Shown here: piece by piece, positions 19,001 through 26,278 of the stretch
How the letters are laid out: every line of letters begins with the position of its first letter
Numbering within the stretch: the first letter of the stretch is position 1
NCBI GenBank assembly: GCA_017480525.1
Contig: JAFVAM010000059.1
Span: 1 to 49,395, forward strand
DNA: 49,395 nt
DNA from: Bacteroidales bacterium
GTDB taxonomy: Bacteria > Bacteroidota > Bacteroidia > Bacteroidales > P3
Direction: 5' to 3'
Translations under genes and position numbers: made by a program
Notes under the pieces: generated by a model
The model's database searches: none
The model's input: only the letters and a program-made list of their open reading frames with translations
Told to the model about the DNA's origin: nothing

Positions 19001-20786
19001 CAGCCTCCTCGTGCGCAACGTCTACCACCCCATCTACCACGACCAGACCGTCCGCATCAGCTGCACAGCCCCGCTCACCGACATCTCCCTCCACTATCCC
19101 AACCGCAAGCGCCTCGGCCTCTCGCTCGCCATCCCCGCCAAGGGCGAGCAGGAGGTGGCCTTCGTCATGAGCATCGAGACGCACACTGACGCACCGACGC
19201 ATTCAAGCACCGACACACTCCGGGAAATCTACAGCGAGTTCGACCGCGTGGTGGCCTACTGGGACGAGAAGCTCAGCCACATCCAGGTCGAGACCCCCGA
19301 CCCGGCCTTCAATCTCATGGTGAACCGCTGGTATCTCTACCAAGTCTATGCATCGCGCCTCTTCGCCCGCGCTGGATTCTACCAGGTGGGTGGCGCCACG
19401 GGCTTCCGCGACCAGCTGCAGGACATCATGTCGCTCCTCTACAGCGACCCCTCCTATGCCCGCCGCCAGATTCTCGACCACGCCGCACACCAGTTCCCCG
19501 AAGGCGATGTGCTCCATTGGTGGCACGAAAGCCTCCACCTCGGCGCCCGCACCACCTTCAGCGACGACTACCTGTGGCTCATCTTCGTCACCTATCAGTA
19601 CGTCACCGTCACCGGCGACACCACCATCCTCCTCGAACCCGTGCCCTTCTGCCACGCCGAACAACTGGCTTCCGGCGAAGCCGAGCGCGGCATGAACTAC
19701 GAGTGCGGCACCTCGGCCGACGCCACCCTCTACAACCACCTGCGGCGCGCCGCCGACCGCGCCATGCACCGCCTCGGCGCCCATGGACTGCCACTCATGG
19801 GCTGCGGCGACTGGAACGACGGCATGTCCGCCGTCGGTGTAGGAGGCAAGGGCGAGAGCGTCTGGGTGGCCTTCTTCCTGGCCGACCTCCTGCCCAAGAT
19901 GGAACGCCTCACGCAGCTCACCCCCGGCGCCAACCTCGCCTATTGTGCCGAACTCTCGGCCTTCCGGGCGCGCATCGTCGACGCCCTCCAGCGCTCGGCA
20001 TGGGACGGTGCCTGGTTCCTCCGCGCCTATTTCGACAACGGCGACCCCATGGGCAGCCGCAACAACATCGAGTGCCAAATCGACCTCATCTGCCAGGCCT
20101 GGGCCATCCTCACCGATGTGGCCACCCCCGAGCAGAAAGCCTCCATCCTCCGCGAGACCGACCGCCGTCTCGTGAACCGCGAGCACGAAATCATCCAGCT
20201 TCTCAACCCCGCCTTCAAGGACTCGCAGCCCTCGCCGGGCTACATCGCCAACTATCCCGTCGGCGTCCGCGAAAACGGCGGCCAGTACACCCACGGCGCC
20301 ATGTGGTACATCATGGCCAAACTCCACGAGAGCGGCAACCCTCTCCCAGCCCAAAACCCGACACTCAACACTCAAACCCTGCAGGACGAGGCCTACTACC
20401 TCTACTCCATCATCAACCCCATCCACCGCACCGCCTCGCTGGCCGACGTGCTGAAATACAAGGTGGAGCCCTACTGCATGGCCGCCGACATCTACAGCAA
20501 CCCGCAGCATCCCGGCCGCGGCGGATGGACCTGGTACACAGGCTCCGCCTCGTGGGCCTACAAAACGGGCATTGAGAACATCCTCGGCCTGCATAAGCAG
20601 GGCGACACCCTCGTCGTCGAACCCCGCGTGCCGTCCGACTGGCCCGCGTTCACCCTCGCCTACCGCTACGGCAGCAGCACCTACGTGATACGCTACACCC
20701 GCCCCGCCGACGGCGGCGCACTCCGCCCCATGGATCCCGTCACCCTCGTCGACGACGGACAGACCCACACCATCGACCTGTCATAA
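13008..20786 (+). CDS. Cyclic beta-glucan synthase-like protein (GT84, glycoamylase-like, GH94)
   Basis: A 2592-residue membrane enzyme with the module order of NdvB/Cgs, which makes cyclic beta-1,2-glucan from UDP-glucose in the inner membrane. An N-terminal helical region has membrane segments near residues 265 and 285. The GT84 domain shows RFVITLDTDTEL (about 500), SHDLLEGCHIRCGL (about 614) and HHRWTRGDWQI (about 650), then further membrane helices near 697, 722, 827 and 855. A glycoamylase-like domain (about 905-1270) includes YSLTSVVSAA and RAHYAHHQGMI. The C-terminal GH94-like part has GGATGFRDQLQD, CGDWNDGMSAVG (about 2265; the Asp of DWND is the family's general acid) and GGWTWYTGSASW. 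Several in-frame low-complexity or repeat-like insertions are present; see findings. The product linkage is inferred from the family. Confidence 0.92.
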   Translation: MESVYRIFKKSVRDVTRYYMLLVEETRSERLVGSTNEWVLDNYYMVSEQEKVMREELRGVERGEWRVEKGRVEVLWKLVEGYLRRSHHAVDKALLFRYLSQVQQKQKDYLPYPEVTALLPLLKAVLIAELARLCRELEERQAFHYSPTERVPAEDLERAAQQNLLMMNIFNSLKKITKLPMAELIDAVSFSERMLKGEKAGMYDQMQDKTKEDYRAMVVRTCRKRGLKEYDFVKAMAESEEHVGWQLFPAKRWNGRAQLYIWIVVLATMGGAAAIAWFTTSWQPWIKILMGVLLVVPVSQVAIDFFNWLLSKLHHPRGTFKLKFKDGLIPDEYATMVIMPTILKSKERVEELMGVLEVYYLSNINRGEGRVESVGWRENHPSSQKAGSRNQNLYYTLVGDAAASKEADAPWDEEVVEAGLAKAKELNEKYGAPIFNFVYRRRTWSDGERTWLGHERKRGAILHFNDLLLGQTSEEEKAMRFRTETISQWRQSVGKAIRFVITLDTDTELVLYSAQKLVGAMAHPLNVAQLSGDGKRVDKGYGIMQPRVNVDVEVTNKSRYAQLMAGLGGLDVYTTASFELYQDIFDEGTFCGKGIYDLRVFQHVLKGAFPQNLILSHDLLEGCHIRCGLINDVEVFDDNPSNYIDDAKRHHRWTRGDWQIVSWLTPHVHNEKGERVKNQVNTIGRWKIFDNLRRSLLSLSVMLMIFAGYAVGIVAGTQPSEAWFLLVALVVVASPIVFFIIGQVAKLPNFGKRYKYYMTLMRGFRVIVYRSLVQFALLPKEAWMYTDAAVRACWRMWFSHRDLLAWITSDEAAKSTKGTLGDYCKKFWFNFVASAALAAVTCYMLCNGRSTLSAADIAAAVAAGMACAVWMSAPFVMYRLGKKFPENKRTLNEQETGEVRQLAKDTWHFFDTMLTEETHWLVPDNYQENRENKTDYKTSPTNIGYSLTSVVSAACLGFIGHEEAVQRLERIVGTVERLEKWNGHLYNWYDVHTLAKLPNFFVSTADSGNFVACLYVVKGYLENLAVADSLKHSLLAKVHRLIAQTDFTRLYNPELDVFSIGYDDSAHSLLPYHYNNFASEARLTSFLTIAQGDAPYKHWFCLDKTLVQYKGYKGVASWYGTMFEYFMPLIFLPTFRHTLMDETYSFAIRAQRAFIQNPKELPWGISETAYNELDDAQNYKYHAFGVPYLKFQNTTPDRIVVSPYSSLLAIGIDDRAVYDNLQLLRRLGMYDGDMGFFESYDDDDHVPVRAHYAHHQGMILASLANYLRDNCLQVFFMHDPAMRSMSTLLKEKAQVKPYIDLKVTQYKRYQYSKVQTESDARDFDGIANVPEVGVVSNGQYTVLMNDRGSGFSRFRNTMLNRYRKISSDHYGIFLYIRDLQSDHLWSATYAPLDVMPESYHVSFASDKIKFSREDDGIVTQTEVTVLKDRSAEIRRYTFTNNTARAIDLELTTYGEVVLAATAEDESHRVFNAMKVASEYDNAHEALLFSRPGAHGSHHFLLHKLWTACEESELVEYETSRLNFLGRGGSLRHADIIDARRTLSGTVGTTLDPIFSMRRRLHIEAGKSAEAFVLTGFAKAREQLLQLSEQYASSPDIEHAFKTASVFNNMRTSLSLLKGSQMRLYNSIAKYIAQTATLGNGRNALLAQNTLSQSGLWRFGISGDLAILLLEVDNLDRSGFAKEMLRAFEYYKVHGLLLDLVVVNDAPASEREALAHFIYGMANTEHLWATHSDAGKVYVIDGTDLSDAERTLLRVVARLSFSTAEGITLAQQLRRLEVANQHYQDKIEYPVLQPKRDIRVWSNLKFYNQYGGFDGGVRDRSGANLSQDIGTKERDRSGANLSQDIGTSDYVVTNTNTPMPWVNVIANERHFGCVVSSTMAGFSFAHNAQQFKLTGWSNDIVRDNASEMLLVNRRQFLPATARHSQGWSAFDAGYDDGLAVKVRVFVAVDKMEKYYQIKVANTSDAPQEVMLDMVYKLVLGMSEEQTARYLHSEWDEASNSLLVRNVYHPIYHDQTVRISCTAPLTDISLHYPNRKRLGLSLAIPAKGEQEVAFVMSIETHTDAPTHSSTDTLREIYSEFDRVVAYWDEKLSHIQVETPDPAFNLMVNRWYLYQVYASRLFARAGFYQVGGATGFRDQLQDIMSLLYSDPSYARRQILDHAAHQFPEGDVLHWWHESLHLGARTTFSDDYLWLIFVTYQYVTVTGDTTILLEPVPFCHAEQLASGEAERGMNYECGTSADATLYNHLRRAADRAMHRLGAHGLPLMGCGDWNDGMSAVGVGGKGESVWVAFFLADLLPKMERLTQLTPGANLAYCAELSAFRARIVDALQRSAWDGAWFLRAYFDNGDPMGSRNNIECQIDLICQAWAILTDVATPEQKASILRETDRRLVNREHEIIQLLNPAFKDSQPSPGYIANYPVGVRENGGQYTHGAMWYIMAKLHESGNPLPAQNPTLNTQTLQDEAYYLYSIINPIHRTASLADVLKYKVEPYCMAADIYSNPQHPGRGGWTWYTGSASWAYKTGIENILGLHKQGDTLVVEPRVPSDWPAFTLAYRYGSSTYVIRYTRPADGGALRPMDPVTLVDDGQTHTIDLS
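18456..18546 (+). repeat. In-frame tandem palindromic repeat inside the glucan synthase
   Basis: Two identical 43-bp copies start 48 bp apart (18456-18498 and 18504-18546). Each contains the palindrome GTCCCAAGACATTGGGAC. They add two near-identical 16-residue units (RDRSGANLSQDIGT plus two residues) to the protein without breaking the frame. Confidence 0.92.
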
Positions 20787-20794
20787 CCCTCCCC

Positions 20795-20892
20795 AACCCC
20801 TACCTACACCCTACCATCTTCTTCCCCGGAAGGCGTTGGCAGGAGGGGGGCAGGAGGAAGGTAGGAAGATGGGAAGAGGATGGTGGCTTTTA
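20795..20892 (+). repeat. Dispersed palindromic intergenic element, copy 3
   Basis: It carries CCCTACCATCTTCTTCCCCGG, a GGCAGGAGG-rich middle, GGAAGGTAGG and ATGGGAAGAGGATGGTGGC in the same order as the other copies. It lies between the convergent glucan synthase and carbonic anhydrase genes. Confidence 0.7.
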
Positions 20893-20894
20893 AA

Positions 20895-20956
20895 CATTGA
20901 GAACCAGGCAGTTGCAGTCGATTTTAACATTTGCCGCAACCGCCTGGTTTTCAATG
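20895..20956. repeat. Long stem-loop attached to element copy 3
   Basis: Two 21-nt arms (20895-20915 and 20936-20956) match at 19 of 21 positions, with a 20-nt AT-rich loop. It may act as a transcription stop between the convergent genes, but there is no clear T tract. Partly similar sequence follows copy 2. Confidence 0.75.
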
Positions 20957-20984
20957 AAGTAACAAATTCGGATTTGAGCCGTTT

Positions 20985-21527
20985 TCAGACGATTTCGTCC
21001 AGGGCGCCGGTCTCGCTGTCGATGATGAATCCGCGCACGGTGATGTCGCGCGGCATGAGGGGATGGGTGCGGATGGTTTCCACGGTGCGGCGGACGCTCT
21101 CGGGGGTGTCGCGGAAGCCTTCGAGCCAATGGTCGAGGTCGATGCCGCACTTGCGGATGGTCTGGAGGGTGTCGTCGGTGACACCGCGGCGGAGCATCTC
21201 GTCGTGGAAATGGCTGTAGCTCATGTGGCAGGCGCCGCAGTGCGAGTGCGCCACCACCATGATTTCCTCGACGCCGAGCTCGTAGACGGCCACAATGAGG
21301 CTGCGCATGGCGGAATCGAAAGCCGAAATGACGAGACCGCCGGCGTTCTTGACAATCTTGGCGTCGCCATTTTTCAGGCCAAGGGCGGCGGGCAGCAGTT
21401 CGGTGAGCCGCGTGTCCATGCACGACAGCACGGCCAGTTTCTTGTCGGGATACTTGTCCGTCAGGTACTTCTCGTAGCCCTTTTCGTCCACAAAACGTTT
21501 GTTGTGTAGCAGTATTTCGTCAATCAT
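20985..21527 (-). CDS. Beta-class carbonic anhydrase
   Basis: Interconverts CO2 and bicarbonate in the cytosol. The 180-residue protein starts MIDEILLHNKRFVDEKGYEK and has the zinc ligands of the beta class: Cys36 in SCMDTRL (with Asp38 and Arg40), and His94 and Cys97 in HSHCGAC. KIVKNAGGLV is the usual glycine-rich segment. The frame stays open for about 33 codons upstream of this ATG, but those codons cover a palindromic intergenic hairpin, so the start at 21527 is preferred. It is the last gene of a minus-strand run, 88 bp after the flavin-reductase-like lipoprotein gene. Confidence 0.92.
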   Translation of the reverse strand: MIDEILLHNKRFVDEKGYEKYLTDKYPDKKLAVLSCMDTRLTELLPAALGLKNGDAKIVKNAGGLVISAFDSAMRSLIVAVYELGVEEIMVVAHSHCGACHMSYSHFHDEMLRRGVTDDTLQTIRKCGIDLDHWLEGFRDTPESVRRTVETIRTHPLMPRDITVRGFIIDSETGALDEIV

Positions 21528-21560
21528 GGTTCTTTTTAGTTTAAAGTCAAAGGTTTGAAG

Positions 21561-21588
21561 CGGGGGCTTGCCGGGAGGCAAGTCCCCG
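21561..21588. repeat. REP-like hairpin upstream of carbonic anhydrase
   Basis: CGGGGGCTTGCC / GGCAAGTCCCCG arms with a GGGA loop. No T tract follows on either strand, so it looks more like a palindromic repeat than a terminator. Confidence 0.6.
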
Positions 21589-21615
21589 CACGGACAATGA
21601 TATATTTTTCGATTC

Positions 21616-22230
21616 TCAATTTTCAATTTTCCAGGCCGCCAGCACCTCGCCGATGTAGACGGTGTGGACGCCGGCCTCGAAGCCGTCGTACAACTGGCGC
21701 GGGGTGTCGCTGCGGAAGTCGGCCTCGGTCTGGTGCCAGGCAGTCATGGTCTCGCACTCGATGACCGTTCGCGCACCTTCATAGTAGGGGGTTCCGTGTT
21801 CGGTGTAGAGTACTTTGAGGCCGAGGGCGGCAGCCTTGTCACGGTCGCGGCCACTGTTGCGGCCCAGGTATTTCCAGACCTCCGGGTCGTCGAACTCCAT
21901 GATGGTGAAGCGCGGGTGGCGCTCCATGAACTCGTAGGTGTAGCGCGCCGGGGCCACGTAGACGGTCACAGCGGGGCGATCGTGGCCGAGGTAGTTGCCG
22001 ATGGCGCCCCAACCGATGGTCATGGCGTTCTGCTCGGTGGTGTCGCCGCAGCAGAGGATGAGGTTCTTGGTGAAGAATGAGAAGCCGTTGTCGGCAAAGT
22101 CCTTCTGCACGTCGAAGGCCTGCAATTCTTTGTTGTTGTCCATCGCTGTTGTTTGTTGTTGTTCTTTTTCGCCGCCCGTGCAGCCCAGCATGAGCAGGGA
22201 GAGGGCCAGGATTGTGTGGATGTGTTTCAT
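21616..22230 (-). CDS. Flavin reductase-like (FMN-binding split barrel) lipoprotein
   Basis: A 204-residue protein. Its N-terminus is a lipoprotein signal (MKHIHTILALSLLMLGC), then a Gln-rich linker, then a domain resembling flavin reductase/FMN-binding split barrels: NLILCCGDTTEQNAMTIGWG, RPAVTVYVAPARYTYEFMER, HPRFTIMEF. Cytosolic members of the family bind FMN and serve as reductases for partner oxygenases or metal complexes; an exported, lipid-anchored version would act at the envelope. The ATG at 22230 is preferred because it opens the signal peptide; the frame continues upstream almost to the preceding gene. The assignment of function is by resemblance only. Confidence 0.78.
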   Translation of the reverse strand: MKHIHTILALSLLMLGCTGGEKEQQQTTAMDNNKELQAFDVQKDFADNGFSFFTKNLILCCGDTTEQNAMTIGWGAIGNYLGHDRPAVTVYVAPARYTYEFMERHPRFTIMEFDDPEVWKYLGRNSGRDRDKAAALGLKVLYTEHGTPYYEGARTVIECETMTAWHQTEADFRSDTPRQLYDGFEAGVHTVYIGEVLAAWKIEN

Positions 22231-22296
22231 TATGGGTTTGTGTTTAAGTTTTTTTTTGCGGATTGCGGGTCGTGGGGTTGTTTTTTCTTTCATTCT

Positions 22297-22872
22297 TCAT
22301 TCCAGCACCGTGTTCATCATGTGGCGGTAGTGGCCGGCCTTCTCCTTGAGGGGCATGGGGAAGGCGCGCGAGGAGGAGGGCATACGCCACAGGCGCATCT
22401 CCCTGTCGCCGAGAACGAACCGGTTGTATTCACCCATGGGCGGCGTGGGTACGCCGTAGTCCTCGGTGAGCGCCGAGAAACTTTTCTGTCCGGTGCAGAC
22501 GATGTCGTGGCAGAAGGGTATCCGCGCCAGCAGGGCGGGGATGTCGGTGCGTTCCACGATTTGCAGGTCCTTGTCGGAGGCGTTGCCGGTGAGCCGTCGC
22601 ACTGTCGTGGCGGTGTCGAAGATGGCGATGCCTTTCTCGCGCAGCAGCGCCTCGATGTCGGCTTGGCGGAAGGTCTTGTGTTCCGCATCCACCAGCCGCT
22701 GGCTGTCGCCAAAGAACACCTCGCCGAATATTTCCCACATCATATTGGTGCGGTTGGGGTAGAAGAAGTCCATGCACCAGCGCCGCCGCGGTGGAGGGAA
22801 ACTCCACAGCATCAACAGGCGCGCGTTGGGTGGCAGGAAGGGTTCCAGAGGATGGCGTTCGACGGGTATCAT
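22297..22872 (-). CDS. Uracil-DNA glycosylase family protein
   Basis: A protein of about 191 residues resembling the Bacteroidota branch of the uracil-DNA glycosylase superfamily, which removes damaged or mismatched bases. It opens MIPVERHPLEPFLPPNARLL and continues WSFPPPRRRWCMDFFYPNRT, equivalent to the motif-1 region of the fold. IAIFDTATTVRR and DIVCTGQKSFSAL follow, then a C-terminal LWRMPSSSRAFP that matches the usual LPSTSP-type motif. The start at 22872 fits the family N-terminus and overlaps the stop of a small upstream frame as ATGA; an ATG three codons earlier (22881) is possible. Substrate specificity cannot be told from sequence. Confidence 0.8.
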   Translation of the reverse strand: MIPVERHPLEPFLPPNARLLMLWSFPPPRRRWCMDFFYPNRTNMMWEIFGEVFFGDSQRLVDAEHKTFRQADIEALLREKGIAIFDTATTVRRLTGNASDKDLQIVERTDIPALLARIPFCHDIVCTGQKSFSALTEDYGVPTPPMGEYNRFVLGDREMRLWRMPSSSRAFPMPLKEKAGHYRHMMNTVLE

Positions 22873-23027
22873 TTGGAACATACGACAATATAGGGTTGGG
22901 GTTGCCCGGGGTTGGGAGCCATGGTGCAGGACCTGGCAGCCAGAGCGGTCTCATCCTCACATGGTCCGCCGCAGCACTTCATCACCCTCGGCGTCGCCTT
23001 TGGCAAAACGTATCCCGGATTCATCAT
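22869..23027 (-). CDS. Possible 52-residue Cys-containing protein
   Basis: A small frame starting ATGATGAATCCG and ending with a TGA that overlaps the glycosylase ATG (ATGA). It contains MKCCGGPCEDE and two more Cys residues downstream. I do not recognise a family. Two things favour a real gene: a complete promoter ends about 30 bp upstream of its start, and the ATGA junction is a typical coupling arrangement. Against it, the frame is short and shows no signal peptide or known motif. It also explains most of the 175 bp between that promoter and the glycosylase gene. Confidence 0.4.
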   Translation of the reverse strand: MMNPGYVLPKATPRVMKCCGGPCEDETALAARSCTMAPNPGQPQPYIVVCSK

Positions 23028-23055
23028 ATCGGTATCGCATAAAAAAAACGACTTG

Positions 23056-23086
23056 CAAAAATACACCAAATTTCCCACTCCACAAA
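23056..23086 (-). promoter_or_regulatory. Promoter of the glycosylase - carbonic anhydrase run
   Basis: On the minus strand TTTG (23086-23083) and TATTTTTG (23063-23056) are 19 bp apart, a full consensus match. The stretch from here to the next promoter (23087-23242) is GC-rich and shows no gene I can support. Confidence 0.75.
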
Positions 23087-23242
23087 ATATTTTTTTTGCA
23101 TCCGCCAAAAAGAACACTCGAAGGTGAGGGTTTCCACGCCGCCGCCATGCTTGGAAGTCGCCGGAGCGGGTGCCGTCGGCCCCCGGGCGGCCGCTGCTCT
23201 ATGCCGACACGGTTCTTCATGATGATGCACTTGAACCATTTT

Positions 23243-23274
23243 TTTGCCGATATCCAAAAAAAAGTGTATATTTG
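23243..23274 (+). promoter_or_regulatory. Promoter of rocD
   Basis: TTTG at 23243-23246 and TATATTTG at 23267-23274 are separated by 20 bp. The rocD ATG lies 47 bp downstream, past an A-rich leader. Confidence 0.85.
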
Positions 23275-23321
23275 CACTCGATAAACATCATACATTAACA
23301 AACAATAAATACAATGTAACT

Positions 23322-24542
23322 ATGACAAAATCAGAACAATTCATGGAAATGGAAGCCCGATACGGCGCCCATAACTATCATCCACTGCCCGTTGTGCTCG
23401 CCAAAGGCGAAGGCGCTTTTGTATGGGATTGCGAAGGGAAGAAGTACTTCGACTTCCTTTCGGCCTACAGTGCCGTCAACCAGGGCCACTGCCATCCCAA
23501 GATTGTCAAGGCGATGTGCGACCAGGCCCACGAGCTGACGCTCAGCAGCCGTGCTTTCTACAACAACTGCCTGGGCGAGTGGGAGAAATATGTCACCGAA
23601 TATTTCGGATATGACAAGGTGCTGCCCATGAACACCGGTGCCGAGGCCGATGAGACGGGTCTGAAGCTGGCCCGCCGCTGGGGAGTGGTGAAGAAAGGGA
23701 TTCCCAACGACAAGGTGAAGATTGTCTGCTGCGAGGGAAACTTCCACGGCCGCACCATCACCATCATCACCATGAGCAACGACCCCGAGAGCTATGCCAA
23801 CTACGGACCCATGACCCCCGGTTTCCTCCGCATCCCCTACAACGATGCCGACGCACTGGAGAAATGCCTGTCCGAACACGGCAGCGAGGTGGCGGGATTC
23901 CTGCTCGAGCCCATCCAGGGCGAAGCCGGTGTCTATGTTCCCGACGACGGCTACCTCAAGAAATGCTATGACATCTGCAAGAAATACAACGTCCTCTTCA
24001 TGGCCGACGAGGTGCAGAGCGGCATCGCCCGTACGGGTCGCATGCTGGCTTGCGACCACGAGGGTGTGCGTCCCGACATCCTCATCCTCGGCAAAGCACT
24101 CGGTGGCGGCGTGATGCCCGTAAGCGCCGTGCTGGCCGACGACGACATCATGCTCAACATCAAGCCCGGCGAACACGGATCCACCTTCGGCGGCAACCCC
24201 ATCGCTGCCAAGGTCTCCATCGCCGCCCTCCAGGTGATCAAGGACGAGCACCTCATGGAGAACGCCGAACGCCTCGGCAAGATTTTCCGCGAGGAGATGA
24301 GCAACTTCAAGAGTCCCATGATCGAGAAGGTGCGCGGCAAGGGCCTGCTCAACGCCATCATCATCAAACCCCACAACGGCAAGGAGGCTTGGGACGTGTG
24401 CCTGAAGATGCGCGACCTCGGTGTGCTGGCAAAACCCACACACCAGCACATCATCCGCTTCGCCACTCCGCTGGTCATCACCGAAGAGCAGCTTCGCGAG
24501 GCCATGGAACTCATCAAAGAGGCCATCAAGTCGTTTGAATAA
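23322..24542 (+). CDS. rocD: Ornithine aminotransferase
   Basis: PLP-dependent class III aminotransferase that converts ornithine and 2-oxoglutarate to glutamate semialdehyde and glutamate, linking arginine, proline and glutamate metabolism. The 406-residue protein has [60 protein letters not shown], the cofactor Asp in [17 protein letters not shown] and the PLP lysine in [20 protein letters not shown], then [11 protein letters not shown]. The start at [15 protein letters not shown] follows the promoter; in-frame codons upstream lie within the promoter region. A terminator follows. This is a single-gene unit. Confidence 0.95.
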   Translation: MTKSEQFMEMEARYGAHNYHPLPVVLAKGEGAFVWDCEGKKYFDFLSAYSAVNQGHCHPKIVKAMCDQAHELTLSSRAFYNNCLGEWEKYVTEYFGYDKVLPMNTGAEADETGLKLARRWGVVKKGIPNDKVKIVCCEGNFHGRTITIITMSNDPESYANYGPMTPGFLRIPYNDADALEKCLSEHGSEVAGFLLEPIQGEAGVYVPDDGYLKKCYDICKKYNVLFMADEVQSGIARTGRMLACDHEGVRPDILILGKALGGGVMPVSAVLADDDIMLNIKPGEHGSTFGGNPIAAKVSIAALQVIKDEHLMENAERLGKIFREEMSNFKSPMIEKVRGKGLLNAIIIKPHNGKEAWDVCLKMRDLGVLAKPTHQHIIRFATPLVITEEQLREAMELIKEAIKSFE

Positions 24543-24561
24543 GCCATCGCAAACCACCACA

Positions 24562-24600
24562 AAGCCCCAGGGATACCGTTTTCCTGGGGCTTGATTTTTT
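24562..24600 (+). terminator. Rho-independent terminator of rocD
   Basis: A 10-bp stem AAGCCCCAGG / CCTGGGGCTT with an 11-nt loop is followed by GATTTTTT. Confidence 0.92.
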
Positions 24601-24625
24601 GCATCAACGGACAGCGGAGTGTTTC

Positions 24626-26275
24626 CTATCGGTTGAAGGTGTAGGTCTGTCGCGTACGGTTGCCACACACGTCGGTCAGCTCGACGCGCAGCTCGTTTTT
24701 CCCGGCCTTGAACTTCCCTGCTGCATGGATGGCCAGCGTTGCCGTCTTTCCGTCGTGTTCGGCCAAAATCCAGCTGCCGTTGAGATAGCAGTGGTAGGAC
24801 TCCACGCCGCTGAGGTCGTCGCTGATTTTCAGTTTAATGACGTTGCCTTTCAGGGGTCCGCCATCGCGGAAGTTCACGAGTGCAACACGTGGCGGTACGG
24901 TGTCCGTGGTGACGGCAAAGCGTCCCCAATCGCGTACCTTGGCAGTATACCATTCACCTTCACGGGTCGTCTTGTAGGCATACTGTTTTGCGCCGTCGAG
25001 GCGCACAATGACAGCCTTGTCGATATTGGCCGCCGTGCGGATGGAGAGTGTGTACCACTCGTTGGGTGGCAGGGGGCTGTCGAGTAGTTCCACAGAGCGG
25101 ATAGCAGAGCGGAACCCATCACCGGCTTCGGCATCGAACCGCATGTAGCCGTGATCGTAGAGCGTCTGCGGAGGCATCACGATGCGCACATTTTCCCCAT
25201 TGATTTTCAACGGTCTGCCATATTCGACGCGATGAACGCCCATGCCGTCGGGCAGAGCATGGCGCGTCGATGCCGAGGAGGTGGCGGCACGCGCCGTGAC
25301 ACGAAACGATTTCTCGGCGTGGTTAGACTTGATATCGAACACCTTGACGGTGACGGTGTGCGTAGATCCCTCGTCGAAACGCAGCCAACCATCGCCCTGG
25401 CAGAAGGCTATCCACTCCCCCCTTGCCCCCGGCAATATGCGTGTGAGGATATAGGGTTCGCGCGTTCGCGCGAAATGGGGATAGTCCACCAATGCGTTGG
25501 AAAGACGGCTGCTGTCAAGCGGGAAGGCCTCGGTGGTATACTTGAAAAAAAGGGTGCCGTCGACGTACACCTCCATGCGATCCACGCCATTGCGCAGCGT
25601 CGACCCCTCGGCAGCATCGGTGGCGTAGACCCCGATGTGGAACGGTCCTGCCACGGAGACCGCCTCTTGCCTGCCTATCGCAACAGGCTCTCCCTGTTGA
25701 GGATAAATCCGGATGCCTCGAATGACGGGGGGGATGTTGTCCACATACGGCAAGCCAAAACGCAGGGGATTGATGGTGCGGTCGCCACGTCGCAGCTCGA
25801 AGTGCAGGTGGGGGCCGCCGCTACCGCCGGTGTTGCCACTGCGCGCGATGAGTTGCCCCTTCTTCACAGGCAGCACACCCTCCGGAATGTCGCGCACAAG
25901 GCTGTAGCTATGGTCCTTATACTGCTCGCGTTCCACATAGCGGCCAATCTCGCCGGCGTATGCACTGAGGTGCATGTATACCGACGTATATCCGTTGGGA
26001 TGCCTGACATAGAGCATCTTGCCACCGCCCCATGGCGAGATGCGCACACCGCACACATAGCCGTCGGCAGCGGCATAGACCGCCTTGCCTTCCTCACCGC
26101 CGGTGCGCATGTCGATGCCGGCATGGAAATGGCCCGTGCGAACCTCGGCAAAGGTGGCGCTGAGGGCTATGTCGTGGTCCATAGGGTTTCGGAAATAGCC
26201 TTGCGTCAACGATTGAGCTTGCAGTGCCGTGCAAACCAATAGGTTGAGTAGAACAAATATAGTCGATTGTTTCAT
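24626..26275 (-). CDS. M23 family (LytM-type) metallopeptidase
   Basis: A 549-residue exported peptidase expected to cut peptidoglycan cross-bridges or stems, or to act as a division or envelope factor. A signal peptide (LLNLLVCTALQAQS) is followed directly by the catalytic LytM domain with the zinc ligands in HFHAGIDM and GPHLHFEL. The remaining 350 residues are beta-rich, with LKISDDLSGVESYHCYLNG resembling Ig- or Y_Y_Y-like repeats. This catalytic-domain-first layout is common in Bacteroidota. The gene lies 3 bp after the small membrane-protein gene and is surely co-transcribed with it. Confidence 0.93.
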   Translation of the reverse strand: MKQSTIFVLLNLLVCTALQAQSLTQGYFRNPMDHDIALSATFAEVRTGHFHAGIDMRTGGEEGKAVYAAADGYVCGVRISPWGGGKMLYVRHPNGYTSVYMHLSAYAGEIGRYVEREQYKDHSYSLVRDIPEGVLPVKKGQLIARSGNTGGSGGPHLHFELRRGDRTINPLRFGLPYVDNIPPVIRGIRIYPQQGEPVAIGRQEAVSVAGPFHIGVYATDAAEGSTLRNGVDRMEVYVDGTLFFKYTTEAFPLDSSRLSNALVDYPHFARTREPYILTRILPGARGEWIAFCQGDGWLRFDEGSTHTVTVKVFDIKSNHAEKSFRVTARAATSSASTRHALPDGMGVHRVEYGRPLKINGENVRIVMPPQTLYDHGYMRFDAEAGDGFRSAIRSVELLDSPLPPNEWYTLSIRTAANIDKAVIVRLDGAKQYAYKTTREGEWYTAKVRDWGRFAVTTDTVPPRVALVNFRDGGPLKGNVIKLKISDDLSGVESYHCYLNGSWILAEHDGKTATLAIHAAGKFKAGKNELRVELTDVCGNRTRQTYTFNR

Positions 26276-26278
26276 TTT

